Assembly (NCBI RefSeq): GCF_000006565.2
Contig: NC_031478.1
Coordinates: forward strand, 3,243,127-3,307,126
Length of the DNA stretch: 64,000 nt
DNA from: Toxoplasma gondii ME49
Lineage: Eukaryota; Apicomplexa; Conoidasida; Eucoccidiorida; Sarcocystidae
Direction of reading: 5' to 3'
The notes below the pieces were generated by a model. The model was not told where the DNA came from, did no database searches, and worked only from the letters and a program-made list of their open reading frames with translations. Positions 1 through 11,400 of the stretch are shown here, piece by piece (position 1 is the stretch's first letter; each line of letters starts with the position of its first letter). A program made the translations under genes and the position numbers.

Positions 1-407
1 AAAGAGAGAAGGACAAAGAGAAAAACTTCGAACTCTCGAGTCCGCTCACCTCACAGGAGGCAACCAGCGAGAGCCGAAAGAGTGAAACATGTGAAAAAGA
101 GAGGAAAGGCGAATCGCAGTTCCTCTGGAAATGTGGGGAGGAAAAGAATCGAAAGGAAACCGTAGAGAAAGAAAAGTGGAACAGTCACGCAGGAGAAAAC
201 TCGCAGGAAGACGCCGAGGAAGAAGTCGACACACCCGAGGAGAGAAACGAGAAAAGCAGACCACAGAAACAGCGGTCGCCCCCCAGAACGCAGAGAGAGA
301 GAGTTAGGAAGGACGGAGAGACCGAGTTTTGAGAAGAAGCGAAATGCCGAGAGAGGCGCTTAGTGGTACGGAAAGAGACTCCAGAGAAAACTCCTGGAGA
401 AACTCAC

Positions 408-573
408 CTGCTTTTGAAACATGAACAACTGCGGGAGAACGGCGACGGCCTCCAGATACAGCGCAAAAGTCCAGGCAAACTGCGAAAACAACCAGGTATC
501 GGCACACTCTCGCTGTGAGGGAAGTGACTCCAAAATTTGCGCTCTTCTGTGGCCTCGAGCGGCGCATTGCATG

Positions 574-606
<33 letters not shown>

Positions 607-1891
607 GTATGTATGTATATATATATATATATATATGTATATGCATGTATATGTGTGCACGGGCGTGTAGGTGAACGTCTCTGCGCATAATTCGTAGGGC
701 GATTGGGTGAGAGGAGCGCCAAGCGACAGGGGAAGGGGAGGCGCTGCAGCAGGAGGCGGAAGAGGTGAATGAGCTTAGCGTTTCGCGACGACCAGCAGTA
801 GAGTGTGCGTCGTCGTGTCTGGCGTCATTGGTTCGTTCCTTTCACAGGCTTTGTGAGAGCGAAGCCGGATTTTTGACCACAGAAGAGCGCGTCAACTACG
901 GGAGTTTGCGGAGGCCTGGAGACTCGCGCCCACCGCCGAACCGTTCCACTTTTTTTCGAGGCCGAGTGCTCTGCAGGTCCGTCGTGGAGCGCGACTCACG
1001 TCCGCGGGCATGAAGGCGTTGAGAGACGGGTGGAAAAGCAGGGCGAGGAGAGCAGCGGGGACGATCAAGAAAAGGTGATTGAGCGTGTCTCCACCAACGT
1101 CGTAAGTGCTGGCGAAGCGACGTCGGCAGAGATACACGACGGTGCCCGCGAGGAGAAAGGAGAGCGCCTCCACACACTGGTAGAGCCAGTCGCCGCTTCG
1201 GTCGTAGGGCAGATATCTGCAGAAACGAGGACAAGGCGTGATGAGAGCGTGGAGAAGAAAGAAAGGCGTTAAGGGAGAAAAGAGAAAGAGAAGGAGAAAG
1301 AGAAGGAGAAAGAGAAGGAGAAAGAAAACGAGAAGGAAGGAAGAGGAGACACAACTGCCGGAGAGAACCTGACGCGTTTTCCTGAGGAATCTGCTGGGCG
1401 TACCCTTCGAAGGGGATGATCGAGCAGAGTCGGGCAAAGATGAGGACGACGTAGCACTCGATCATCTTCAAGGAGACACCTGCAACGCTTTTGGTCGCTT
1501 CGATCTTAAGTACCACCATGAGGAACGAAAACATGGAAATCAGAGAGCTAAGCGTCATCAAAAAGCTAAAGTCACCGTCGCTGAAAAGGTGATAGACGAC
1601 CAGAACAACCACGAAGAAGCCTGTCCACGCCTGAGACACACAGAAAAAAACGCATGCAACACGAAGAGGTAAAATGACCTGCGGAAATGCAATGCACCTC
1701 CGACGACAGACCTCGAACCGAGGCGCCTTACTCTTGCACTCAAACACAGTCTCACCGATCAGTCTCCACTTGCGTACAACTATATATATATATATATATA
1801 TGATTAGATTTATATATATTTTTCTTTATATATATATATGAATCTGTCTGTATAGAGGTGTGCATACATCCCCTTCATATGATATACATAA

Positions 1892-1925
<34 letters not shown>

Positions 1926-3138
1926 GCATATGTGTTTGTGTGCACAGTTGTATGTATGTGTATGTGCAGTACGTAGAAAGATACGCATGCAGATTGGTTT
2001 GAAAATGCGACGCCGGGAACGAAAAAGTGGATGCATGCGGGAAGTCGAGCACATCGAGAATCAGACGCGTTTAGTTCGACAGCGAGACGCACTTGCATTC
2101 ATGGAGAGCTCGCGAAACTCGTGAATCTCTGCTCTGTTCAACTGTCAATGCCGCGCAGACACACATCTGTGTCCTCCGCTTTTCCTTTGCTCGTTTTCAC
2201 AGACTTGTCGAGACTCACCTGCAGAGATCCGCGGTGAGTGGACAGCCAGAGAGCGAGCTTTTCGCGGTCGCGCACAACGCGAGAAAAGTCTTTGATGGAA
2301 AACGTCGAACTAGACGACCCAGGAAACGAACACACCGCAGGCGCCGTCGTCGTCGACTCAACTCCTACAGAGAAAAACATCTCACCTCGCATACGCGTGT
2401 ATTGATCCATAGACTGAAAGGCTGACATGCAGTTATTTATAGAACTGTATCGATGAACCTATCCATCTACGCAGCTTTAAAGCTACAGACATCTGAGTAT
2501 CTGCCTATATCTCTATACGTACAGAGACACAGTTAGACGTGCAACCATCCGCCGACAGAAACTTACACAAATTTGTATATATTTACATATGTATATGTAT
2601 ATATATATGTATATGTATACATATATTTATATGTATATGTATATATATAAGCAAAGCTACATGTTTGCCTAGTTAACTGTGCGAGTGGAGGAAAGGAATC
2701 CAGGACGCGACACTACGAAGGTGACATAGTAGGCGCATGCACAGACGGATGTCCATCCTCGTTCACAGACAGCGTCTACAGAGAGAGAGAGACGGTGCAT
2801 ACACCCGGAAAAAGTGGAGAGCGACAGGACGAGAAGACGCCGAGTGAGCGACACAAGGAAGAGACACCCAGAGATGAGAAGCAGATATCGAATGCAAGTC
2901 CCTGCACAGACGGACCTCCGGAGAATCCAGGTGGAGATCCGGAAGTTCTGCCGTACGCTGCAGTGATACCCGACCCCGCATGGCCATGCGCCTGGTCTGG
3001 GTACGCGCTGGGCGGCGTCTGCTGGAAACCTGAGTTCACTTGTTCTGCGTAGTTTCCTCGATAGCCGAGCATTCCAGACGAAGCTCCAGTGTACATACCC
3101 CCGGGGGGGGCGCTATAGCCGTACGCGTTCGCCTGCAT
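408..3138 (-). CDS. ERD2/KDEL-receptor family protein, ERP-like (3' end outside window)
   Basis: This is a multi-pass membrane protein of the ER lumen protein-retaining receptor family, probably in the early Golgi. Proposed exons are 3138-2916, 2364-2219, 1630-1404, 1216-1000 and 479-408. All junctions are GT-AG and phases match throughout. Hydrophobic segments carry family signatures: KSVAGVSLKMIECYVVLIFA (exon 3), FASTYDVGGDTLNHLFLIVP followed by a conserved HPS (exon 4), and FAWTFALYLEAVAVLPQLFM (exon 5), close to the WTFxxYLExVAxLPQL motif. The HPS and the hydrophobic N-terminal helix resemble plant ERP-type relatives more than the classical short receptor, so HDEL/KDEL retrieval is not assured. 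The first two exons add about 120 Gly/Pro/Gln/Ser-rich residues. The start is the ATG at 3138, just inside an exon whose acceptor lies at 3144, which implies a 5' UTR intron. No further exon is visible below 408, so the last segments must lie beyond position 1. Confidence 0.87.
571..650. repeat. (TA)n/TATG microsatellite
   Basis: Alternating TA with interspersed TATG units, inside the intron between the last two visible exons of the ERP-like gene. Tyr/Ile/His-rich frames across it are artefacts of the repeat. Confidence 0.9.
1277..1336. repeat. Polypurine tandem repeat (GAGAAAGAGAAG-type unit)
   Basis: Five or so copies of a 12-base GA-rich unit fill much of the 187-base intron (1217-1403) of the ERP-like gene. 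On the transcribed strand this is a long CT tract leading toward the acceptor at 1217. Confidence 0.85.
1781..1924. repeat. (TA)n microsatellites
   Basis: Three alternating TA blocks separated by short AT-rich spacers, in the intron between 1631 and 2218 of the ERP-like gene. Confidence 0.85.
2571..2652. repeat. TATATG/TATA microsatellite
   Basis: Imperfect TATATG repeats within the first coding intron (2365-2915) of the ERP-like gene. Confidence 0.8.
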
Positions 3139-3144
3139 TTTAGC

Positions 3145-6067
3145 CTGAGTCGGAGAGGAGAGACAGCGGAGAGAGAAAGTGGAAGGAGAAGCAAGACAGA
3201 AAGAACGAGGACAGGGGAAGTGAGCCGCACCATGCGCGAACTGCATGCTGTCTCCGTGAGAAGCACAGAGAGAAGACACGGCCGACAACGGTTCGAGAGA
3301 CAGCATGTGAAGAGAGAGCGAGAAACTAGGAAGAGGTTCAGGGTGGCACTCGTGAACTTTGACAAGAGACGCGGCAAAGACAGGGAAAACGCGTCCGTGG
3401 ACAGTCGACAATCCCTGCTGAAAACAGCGGGACGCACGGGGGACTCTGGGGAAGGCTCTCACATTAAAAAGGAAGCAAAACGAAATGCATCTCTTCGCTG
3501 CCGAGACCGCATGCAAGACACACCTCCCAGCTGCCTTGTTGGCGCTGATGAGCACACCGTTGCGCGGAGACGCGCTCAACAACTCTCTGTGGACCCCAAC
3601 GGAAACTCCCGCAGATCTGTAGGTGTACGTCCACTACGACCTGGACAGTGAGCTGGCCTGAAAACTGGACTGGCTATCCCTAGGTGACTTCGACACGGTG
3701 AAAGACGAGGATGCAGAACCACTCAGGAAGAGAATTTCGGGGTCTTGCTCGAAAAGCGCCGCCCTTGGCGAGTGAAAAGGAGTTCTTCAACTCAGCGGCC
3801 TTCCCTCTTCAGAGGAAGCTCCACAGACGCGAAAAAGATCTGGAGCGACGGAGAGGACTCATCGCAAGAGAGGCGCAGAACGGAATACTAGGAAACGTCG
3901 GATCGCGGGAAAGAGTGCGAAAAAAACGGTCTCCGAACCAGCATCGAGTCGCACAAAGGAGGAACATATCCTTCGTGCTCCGCCGGCTTTGACGACGTCG
4001 ACATCAGACGCCTGTTGAGACGCAGGCAGTGTCGCCGAGAGCGTCAGCACCCTCGGATTGGCTGCACAGTTTGCTCTGAAGAAGAGCGCCACCGCTGAGT
4101 TTTTCGAGAGAGATACTGCACGTGAAGGAATCGAAACCTTCCCCGACCGTCCCCTGCGGGGCGGTGTCTGTACACTCGGCGATTCGTGCCGCGGACTTGC
4201 GGAGGGGGGCCGACCTACCGGGCAGAAGACTGTGGACTTTGCAGGGAAATTCGTTCTGGAGAAGACGAGTTGTCGAAGATGCGTTCCTCTCGCAGCGTGT
4301 GCGGCTCGCGAGCAGGAAGAACGACGGGCGAAACAAGAGGAGAACCGCGTATCGGCGCCAGAGGCCGAGGTGACCTTTTTTCCCCGCCGCTGCGTCCGCA
4401 GGGACTGGCGTTGTTCGGGCGTTTTCTTTCGACGATGCAGCCGCCCACGAGAGTGTCTTGTTTTTCGGACGTCCTTCGCCTGCGTTTCCGGAAACGCTGC
4501 CACACGTGCGCAGCCGATGACCGCCTTTTGGACGCGAAAAAGACGCCCGCCGCAGCCGCTCCCAGTTCGAGGCCCGGACACCGGTCAGAAACGCGGAAGT
4601 CCGGCGTAAAAAGCGTGAGAGGAAAACGGCACAAGTCTCTGGATCTCGCGGCGGAAGCGGCCAGACGACAAACAGAAACGGAGGGTCTCTGAACCGTGCA
4701 CAGAGCTGCGCTGTTTCGAGGTCCGGAAGACACTTCTGGAGGAGAGCTGCGAGTGCGTCGCCGAGCAGGGGTCGTCGGAGAAAACTACACCGAAGAGAAC
4801 GACTTTCTGGATTCAGGATGCGCCACACTTGCGCACTCAGAGTGCCGCAGACTGGACAAGAAAGGTCGGAGAAACGACGCGCATGTCAGTGCGATGTACA
4901 CGGGAAGAAGGCTGCGATCCAACACCCACCTCTCAACCGCTGCGGTGCACGCTGGGCAGACGGGAGACTCTTGTCTTCTACAAAGGCTTGCTTGTTTTTC
5001 ACAAAGAAAACGCTTCTCGCAGACGTGAGCTTCTCTCCGACCTCCGAAAACACCGACGCTGTCTCCTCGTTCTGCCGCGATCCAGTCTTGACCGCCTCTC
5101 GTGTAAGACCGTCCGACCCATCGTCCCGCGTTTGCCAGCGACCGCGCCGCGGCTTATATTCCGTAGAGCTTGTCTTCCAGGGTCCCCGAGCCGCGACATT
5201 CTCGACAAGACACGCGTTTTTTTCAGTTTCGTCGCGGCAAAAAAAACGAACCAGACATCTCTCGAGAGATGCAGAGCGTTCGGCGGGATGGCGATACACG
5301 GCGCGGTTTAGAAGCGACCGAAGTGCAGGAGGTGACCTCCGAGGGAGAGGGGGTACGCTGCTGCTTGCTAGCGAGGCCTCAGTCTCAACGTTTCCTCTCT
5401 CAGTGGTTACGCCTTTGCTCTCTCTCTCTCGACTCGAGAAGGAGTGGAAAGACCATCCAGGAATGTCGAACAAAAATCTACTCGTTTTGCCAGTTGACGT
5501 AGCCAGAACATGGGGTGCGCGGCACATTTGCTTCTCTCCTCCCTGTCTCTCCCTGGGGACTCGCGGTCACCGAAGAAAGACTCTCAGGTGCTTGCCCTCC
5601 CTTTGCTGCCTCTTGTTCCGGGCTGATGTCCTGTTAGTCTTCTCAATTTTACACCACGGTTCACGCAATGTCACAAGGAGCCTACCCTAGATTACTCGAG
5701 TCTCTGTAGCAGCTCGAGACTGGCCACTCCAGTCGTTGCATTTCCTCGGCAATTTTCGTTTCAACCGATGCGCGCTGTGTCTCTTCACACGCAAGGAACA
5801 CTTAGGAAGCCCTCCTAGAAAGGCAGCAAGCACTGACTGACCGGCAAACCCCCCTCTGTGTAGGTGGAAAACTTTTCGCGCTTCTCACCACATGCCGCCT
5901 CCCTGGGAAGCGCGGTAGGGAAACAAAGAAACTGCCCTAGACTACGCAGCAGGCTCTACATACGCGTCTGCAGAAACTTCACCTTTTCTCTGCACGCGCC
6001 AAAGATCTACAAAAACCGTACACTTCTGCATAGACGCGCTTCCCTGAGCACCCCCGCATGCCACCGG

Positions 6068-6103
<36 letters not shown>

Positions 6104-6773
6104 TTATATGGAGATATCTGTCGCTCATATATGTCTTGATTTCTGTGTACACTGTTTGCTTTGGAGTGGCAGAAGGAAGGCGATTTTGTCTGTGTACGGC
6201 TCTCGTTTTTGAGTTGGGAGTTCCGACCGCGCGTGTGCTTTCTTGGGTGAAGGTGCACAGTTGTCAACCTGCTCCCGGCACGAACGAAGAGTCAGTATTA
6301 CATGCCTGGAGGAGTGTATGCACAACTGCCTGCATGCATGTGACTAGGTGCAGAGGAGGTGTCTCCCGACAGCGGTGGGAGACTGGTCTCGATCGCGATT
6401 GGGTGTGCGGAAGAGAAAAAGACTGGAGTCTGTCGGAAGTACAGACAAGAGTCAGGCCGACGCAGCGACCCAGGAGAAGCATCAAAAGGAGACAGGCGGT
6501 TTCCCCCAGAGAGAAGGACGAGTTCTGATCGCTGCCGCGGGCGACCTCAGCACCGAGGAGCGCCAAACAGACGGGACCCAGACAGACCACACACAAAAAG
6601 ATTACGAGGGAGTAAACGCACAACTGTTCTCCACAGAAACGCATCTGCATGAAGGGATTCTTTGCGAAACACGAGTTCCTGGCTGCGGCAAGGAGCAGGT
6701 GCATCGCGCGCCTGGCCGCGCTCCGAGAGCGAGGCGCCCATCATCCGCACCACAGACCCTGCGGCGCAGGCAG
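3145..6773. other. Intergenic/upstream region, no supported gene
   Basis: Several overlapping Arg/Ser-rich open frames on both strands (for example 3859-4828) show no family motif, hydrophobic pattern or exon logic and look like chance openings in GC-rich DNA. The part just above 3144 probably holds the 5' UTR intron and promoter of the ERP-like gene. A TA microsatellite lies at about 6068-6105. A minus-strand frame at 6264-6704 has a hydrophobic stretch but no recognisable homology; it may be 3' UTR of the small gene above it. Confidence 0.5.
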
Positions 6774-7161
6774 CTAACTGGTCTTGCTGGCCGGCGCTGA
6801 GGCCATCAAGTCCCGAGCGTCACCGAAGGAGATGTTTTCCAGGAAGAAGGGGTGCCAGTTTATGTTTTCGATCCAGTCGTTCCACCTGCAAAAAAGCACA
6901 AGAGAGGCAACATGCAACGAAGCCTATGGAGGGCGGCGGGAAAGCAAACACTCGGCACACCGCAGAAACACAACTCTGGGACGGTTCGATCCGAACCACT
7001 GGTTCTCAAACCGGTTGTCTGCTTTTGAAGGCGGTCACCACGCACCAGCATAACTCGAGATTGAGAAACTCTGGGAGCCCTCTCGGAGGAACGTCGTGCA
7101 GTTCGATGGTCCGCGCATTACCGTGTGGTGTCGGCAAATAGACACAGAATCGAGCAGACAT
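6774..7161 (-). CDS. Small two-exon gene, 75-residue protein of unknown function
   Basis: Exon 1 is 7161-7046 and exon 2 is 6885-6774. The donor (CTG then GTGCGT) and the acceptor (TTTTTTGCAG) join in phase to give exactly 76 codons including TAG. The product is acidic and aromatic. It contains ELHDVPPRGLPEFLNLELCW before the junction and WNDWIENINWHPFFLENISF after it, and ends in DLMASAPASKTS. No signal peptide or clear membrane helix is visible, and I do not recognise a family. The clustered Trp/Phe/Asn residues do not look like chance translation of GC-rich DNA, which is the main reason to believe it. The ATG at 7161 is the nearest in-frame start; a further upstream exon cannot be excluded. 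Confidence 0.55.
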
Positions 7162-7937
7162 ACACGCGACACAACGGGTGACAGTCGGAAAGCGGAGCGA
7201 CTTCCCCCCTTTCGCACATCTCGCGCGGCGTTGAAAGTCACTGCGTTCGCCACACATCGGTGGCTTCCTGGAAGCCAAGTCCTCAACATGTCAAAGAAAC
7301 AATGAAAACGCTAACGCTTCCTGATTAACGTAACACCAGTGGCGGTGAGCTGCAGTGCGTGCAAACTAGGAAAAAGAACCCGCAGCAAGGAAATACAAAC
7401 AAATCAATTTCAACTGAGAGATACCCCGCGACACACACACTCCTGCCAAGCGTCGAAGAGTGCACACTGAGCACCCGACACGCTCAGGTGTACGTACACC
7501 CCAACAGGGGGGCATTTCGAGAAAAAAGAGTCGTCCGGTACTGCGGCGCATCTCGTGAGAAGCGGGGAAACAGTTTTCTCTTTTTCTCCACATAAGCTCA
7601 GCCGCGATTTGCTTCTCTCTTTTAGCATGTTGTTCTCCATTCCTCTGTGCCTCTCATCCATACACTGAACGGCGACAGAATCGGCTCCCGTAGAACATGT
7701 CGTTCTGTGTTTTTCGCGAAACCGCATACGTCTGTTGGCCATGTCGTCACCTTTTCTCCAACGCCGAAGAAGGAAAAGCCACTGCATGCGAAACGAGGCT
7801 CTGTCTTCTCCTTCTCTGTGAGTCTCGGCTCTCATCCTCGTTTCTCCCCTTTCGCGGCTCTGGAGCTGAGTTCCAAGTCTTTCGCTTCCCCTCTGTTGTT
7901 TCCTTCTGTCTTGAGGTTCCCAGCGTTTTCATTTCGC
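7162..7937. other. Intergenic spacer
   Basis: Separates the 75-residue gene from the 3' end of the pseudouridine synthase gene. Both are on the minus strand, so it holds the promoter of the former and the 3' UTR of the latter. Open frames here (such as 7647-8120 on the plus strand) overlap the last synthase exon in antisense and carry no motif. Confidence 0.5.
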
Positions 7938-8408
7938 TTACACTGTGGTGCTGAAGGAATGCGCGATTCGAGGGAAAATGGCACTCCTTTGAAAGGAGAG
8001 GATTTCCTCTTGAATAGACTCCACTTCAACCGCAGGGAGTTCCGGAGGAGCTGCGCGCGTGCGGTTGTAGGTGTCGTACACCGGCTAGAAATACAGAAAG
8101 CGAAACGACCGGTGGAGTGAAAAACACGGCCGTTCCAACGAACCGCGGAAAACAGAGAGAACGATGGAAAAGGAAATCGCGAAAAGAGATATCAAGCACA
8201 TGCATTCCTTCTTCACGAAGCGCAAACACGTATAAGAAAATATACTCCTACGTATGCAGACGCTAAAACCCCCTCACCCCTACACACACTTGCATTCCCT
8301 ACAAAAACGCCTCTACAGATCAACATAAATATATGCATACATATACTTATTCACACAAATACTTATACACAGATACATATTTATATCTGCATAGAGCAAC
8401 ACAAACGC

Positions 8409-8451
<43 letters not shown>

Positions 8452-11400
8452 GAAGTACATCTGTGTAAGTGTATTTGAACACGGATATATATATATATAT
8501 ATATATTTATTTATTTATATAATTATGTATCTGTATATGTATATATGCATGTGTATAGGTCTATATAAGTCAATACTTGTTTAGGAGATAAACACGATTG
8601 TTGAATAAAGTCTACCACGAGAGAGGAGAACCTCTTACAGAGAGAAGAAGGAGGCCTTCTGCAGGAGCTGTGTGGATGAAGACGTTTTGGCGATTCGGTC
8701 TGAGAGCGTCAGTTAAACTCGTGACAGTTGCGGTGCCTCGGCAGACCTCGACGGCGATTCCTGAAATTCGGGAAAAACAAAGAGCGCGAGCAAACATGTT
8801 TCCTTTTTTTGAAAGGAAGAAGCGAAGGCGAGGGCGCGCAGCGCGAGCGAGATGTCTTGCCTCGCGCTGGAAACTCTCCTGTCTCGTTGGTCTGCTGTCC
8901 AGTCACGCTCTCTGATTTGGACACAGTCCTTCAGCGCGGCTTGCGCCAGCGACGCCTCCTTGCGACAAACGCGTCAAACCACCTGGCGCCAAGACGTTGC
9001 TGGAATCGGATAAAAATGTTCTACAAGTGTCTGAGGGGAGCAGCGGTGGACTGTTCGTGTCGCCCGACTGCATGCACCAGAGTCCGTGCTTCTTGGAGCT
9101 TTTTTTCAGATTGATGGCTGAGAGATGCAACCGGACGGAGAACAGAGAGGAACCTCCGTCGCCTTCTCGCGAGTTGTCGAAAACGACAGAGGCCATTCCA
9201 ATCTCCCTCAGGTGAAGCCCCCCGCACGAAGAGGAAACATGAGGCGAGTAATCGCAGTTATAATCATAACCTTCCACATTAATGATACGAGTTCGAATCG
9301 CGTTATTGGCGCTCTTGGATTTTTAATTTTATAAACATGCGATATTTTAAATAAAATAGGGTGTTTAAAAAAATAGTGATATTTATGTCGCAGTAAAATT
9401 ACCATCTGGTGAAATTAAATTGTGATTAAAAAATTATTTTGCATTTTAGGTCAATTAGAAAACAAAAGAGAAACGCACTCACCAACCATCTTCCTTATTT
9501 GATTGAAGAGGAATGATTGACCTTCGAGCTCAATCACAACAACGTCATCAGAGACGCCATCCAGGTGCGCCTGCGAAACCTGCAAGAAGAAAACATGAAA
9601 TGCGCATCTGTCTCTGCCGTCCTAGTCTCCCGACATATATATATATATATATATATATACGTATATATATATATAGAGAGAGAGAGAGACATCTCTGTCT
9701 ATATCTTTCTACATCTTTCTGTATATGAATATGGATAGACAGATATGAACGAGGAGTTCTGTGTTGCGTGTAGAGATTGAGTTAGAGCTGTGAGTCTTTG
9801 GGGTCAAGGTGTCTACCTGGTCACCAGCGTTTCGCCGCTCGGCTTGGGCGTTTACGTTTTTCTCTCCCGGGAAAGCATTCTGGCCGTGCTGCCTCTCTTT
9901 TCGCTGCTTTTTGCCTTTGCGTCGAGGTCTCTCTTCTCGGCGTCTTCTTCTCCGAGGTCCCCTTCTGCTTTATTCCTCGTTCTCCCCCGTTTCCCTCTGA
10001 GAGACTCCAGCTTTGAAAGGCGAGAGACTCACCGCCGTTCGGTGTATGTGTCTCTTGAAGGCCGCGGGAGAAGAGTCTTTGTGCTTGCCTCGCTTGGTGA
10101 AATTCTGGAATGCATGCGTCCCCTCGAAGACCTTGAAAACCGCACGCAGTTTCTCCTGAGCGACGCACCCGAGCGGGAGCAACAAGAAAACGGAGAGGGA
10201 GACAAGAACGGAGCACAACCTCGAGTGAACGCAAAAAAACCGGTGTGTTGACAAAAACGGCTCGACGGACTCTGTCGAAGCAAGTGGAAGAAGAGGAGGA
10301 CAGCGACGAAGAAAAGAAATATATCTGTCCATCTCTTCATTCACCTCTTCATCAGAAGGTCTCTTCAGCTGCGTACCTCATTATCTAGTCGCCGTCTATC
10401 GATAGATCTCTCCACCTCTGTATCTGTCTAGTCAACTGCCTCTGGATGGACGCAGCGCTCTCCCTGTCTACCTAGTTTTTTATGCACAATAACAGAGACT
10501 TGGAACTCCTAAAACACCCGAAAAAGTCCATCCATGCGGGCCAGTGTGGAGCAAATCCTTTCCAGGCGAACGCGTTCGCCGTACCACGAGTTCTGCCGTC
10601 GACAGAGGCGTTGGCACAGTTTGGTCGTCGTTTTCAAACGCGCTCCGGTGTACGTACTCCCCGTTTTCCTGGAGCGCGAGAGCGGAGATGACAGGCGGGG
10701 GTCCGCCCAAGAGTCTCTCGCCCAGTTGGAATCTTCCCTCGCCTTTCACGGTTTCGGCTGCGCGCTGCAGTTCGCTCGACACACTGCCTGTCTCCGCCTC
10801 GCGCCCCCCGCCGGGTGTCCGTACACCGGAGAGCTTCTGCGCGTCAGGATTCGAGTCCGCCATCTCTGGACTCGCCTTCGCGCTGCCGTCCTCTGCTCTG
10901 GAGAGCTCCAGAGCCGCTTTCAGCTGCCGTTTCGCCTCTTGCGAGAGTGGCTGAAGCGCGGCGACAGGCGCCGGAAGAAGCGGATTTGCTTCCAAAGTCT
11001 CGCCTCCACGGGTCTGCGTCTGTTCGGCGGCGGTCCCGGTCTTCCGCCGCGTCCCGACGGCCAGGAATCCCTCGTCGGCTCGTTCGCGCTTCCTGTCGCA
11101 TCCGCTGCCGCCGTCAGACACACACTCGACAGCCGAAGCAGGAGAGGCAGCAGAAGGAGCGAGAGAACAGCGGAGCTGGTACGCACTCAGGAGTTTCCTC
11201 ACATCCCGGCGGACGGCGATGGGCTGCAGAAGCCATGCAGGAAGGAGGAAGGCGTAGCGCCGGCGAGAACAAGAGACTCTGAAGACGCAGAGACAGACAG
11301 GCGAGCGAGACAGACAGGCGACCGAGATAGAGAGGCGACCGAGATAGAGAGGCGACCGAGATAGAAAGGCGACCGAGATACAGAGACTCTGGAAACTGCA

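Noticed and set aside
571..650. Tyr/Ile-rich frames across TA microsatellites here and at other sites
   Set aside because: Translation of simple repeats; no coding evidence.
3859..4828. 240- and 274-codon minus-strand frames
   Set aside because: Mutually overlapping, Arg/Ser/Cys-rich, no motif, and several equally long frames exist on the other strand.
9240..9330. Whole tRNA gene next to the rpl2 fragment
   Set aside because: GTTCGAATC looks like a T-loop, but no matching 5' acceptor strand or anticodon arm can be folded.
10534..11364. 276-codon plus-strand frame
   Set aside because: Antisense to pseudouridine synthase exon 3, which carries conserved family motifs; Arg/Ser-rich with no motif of its own.
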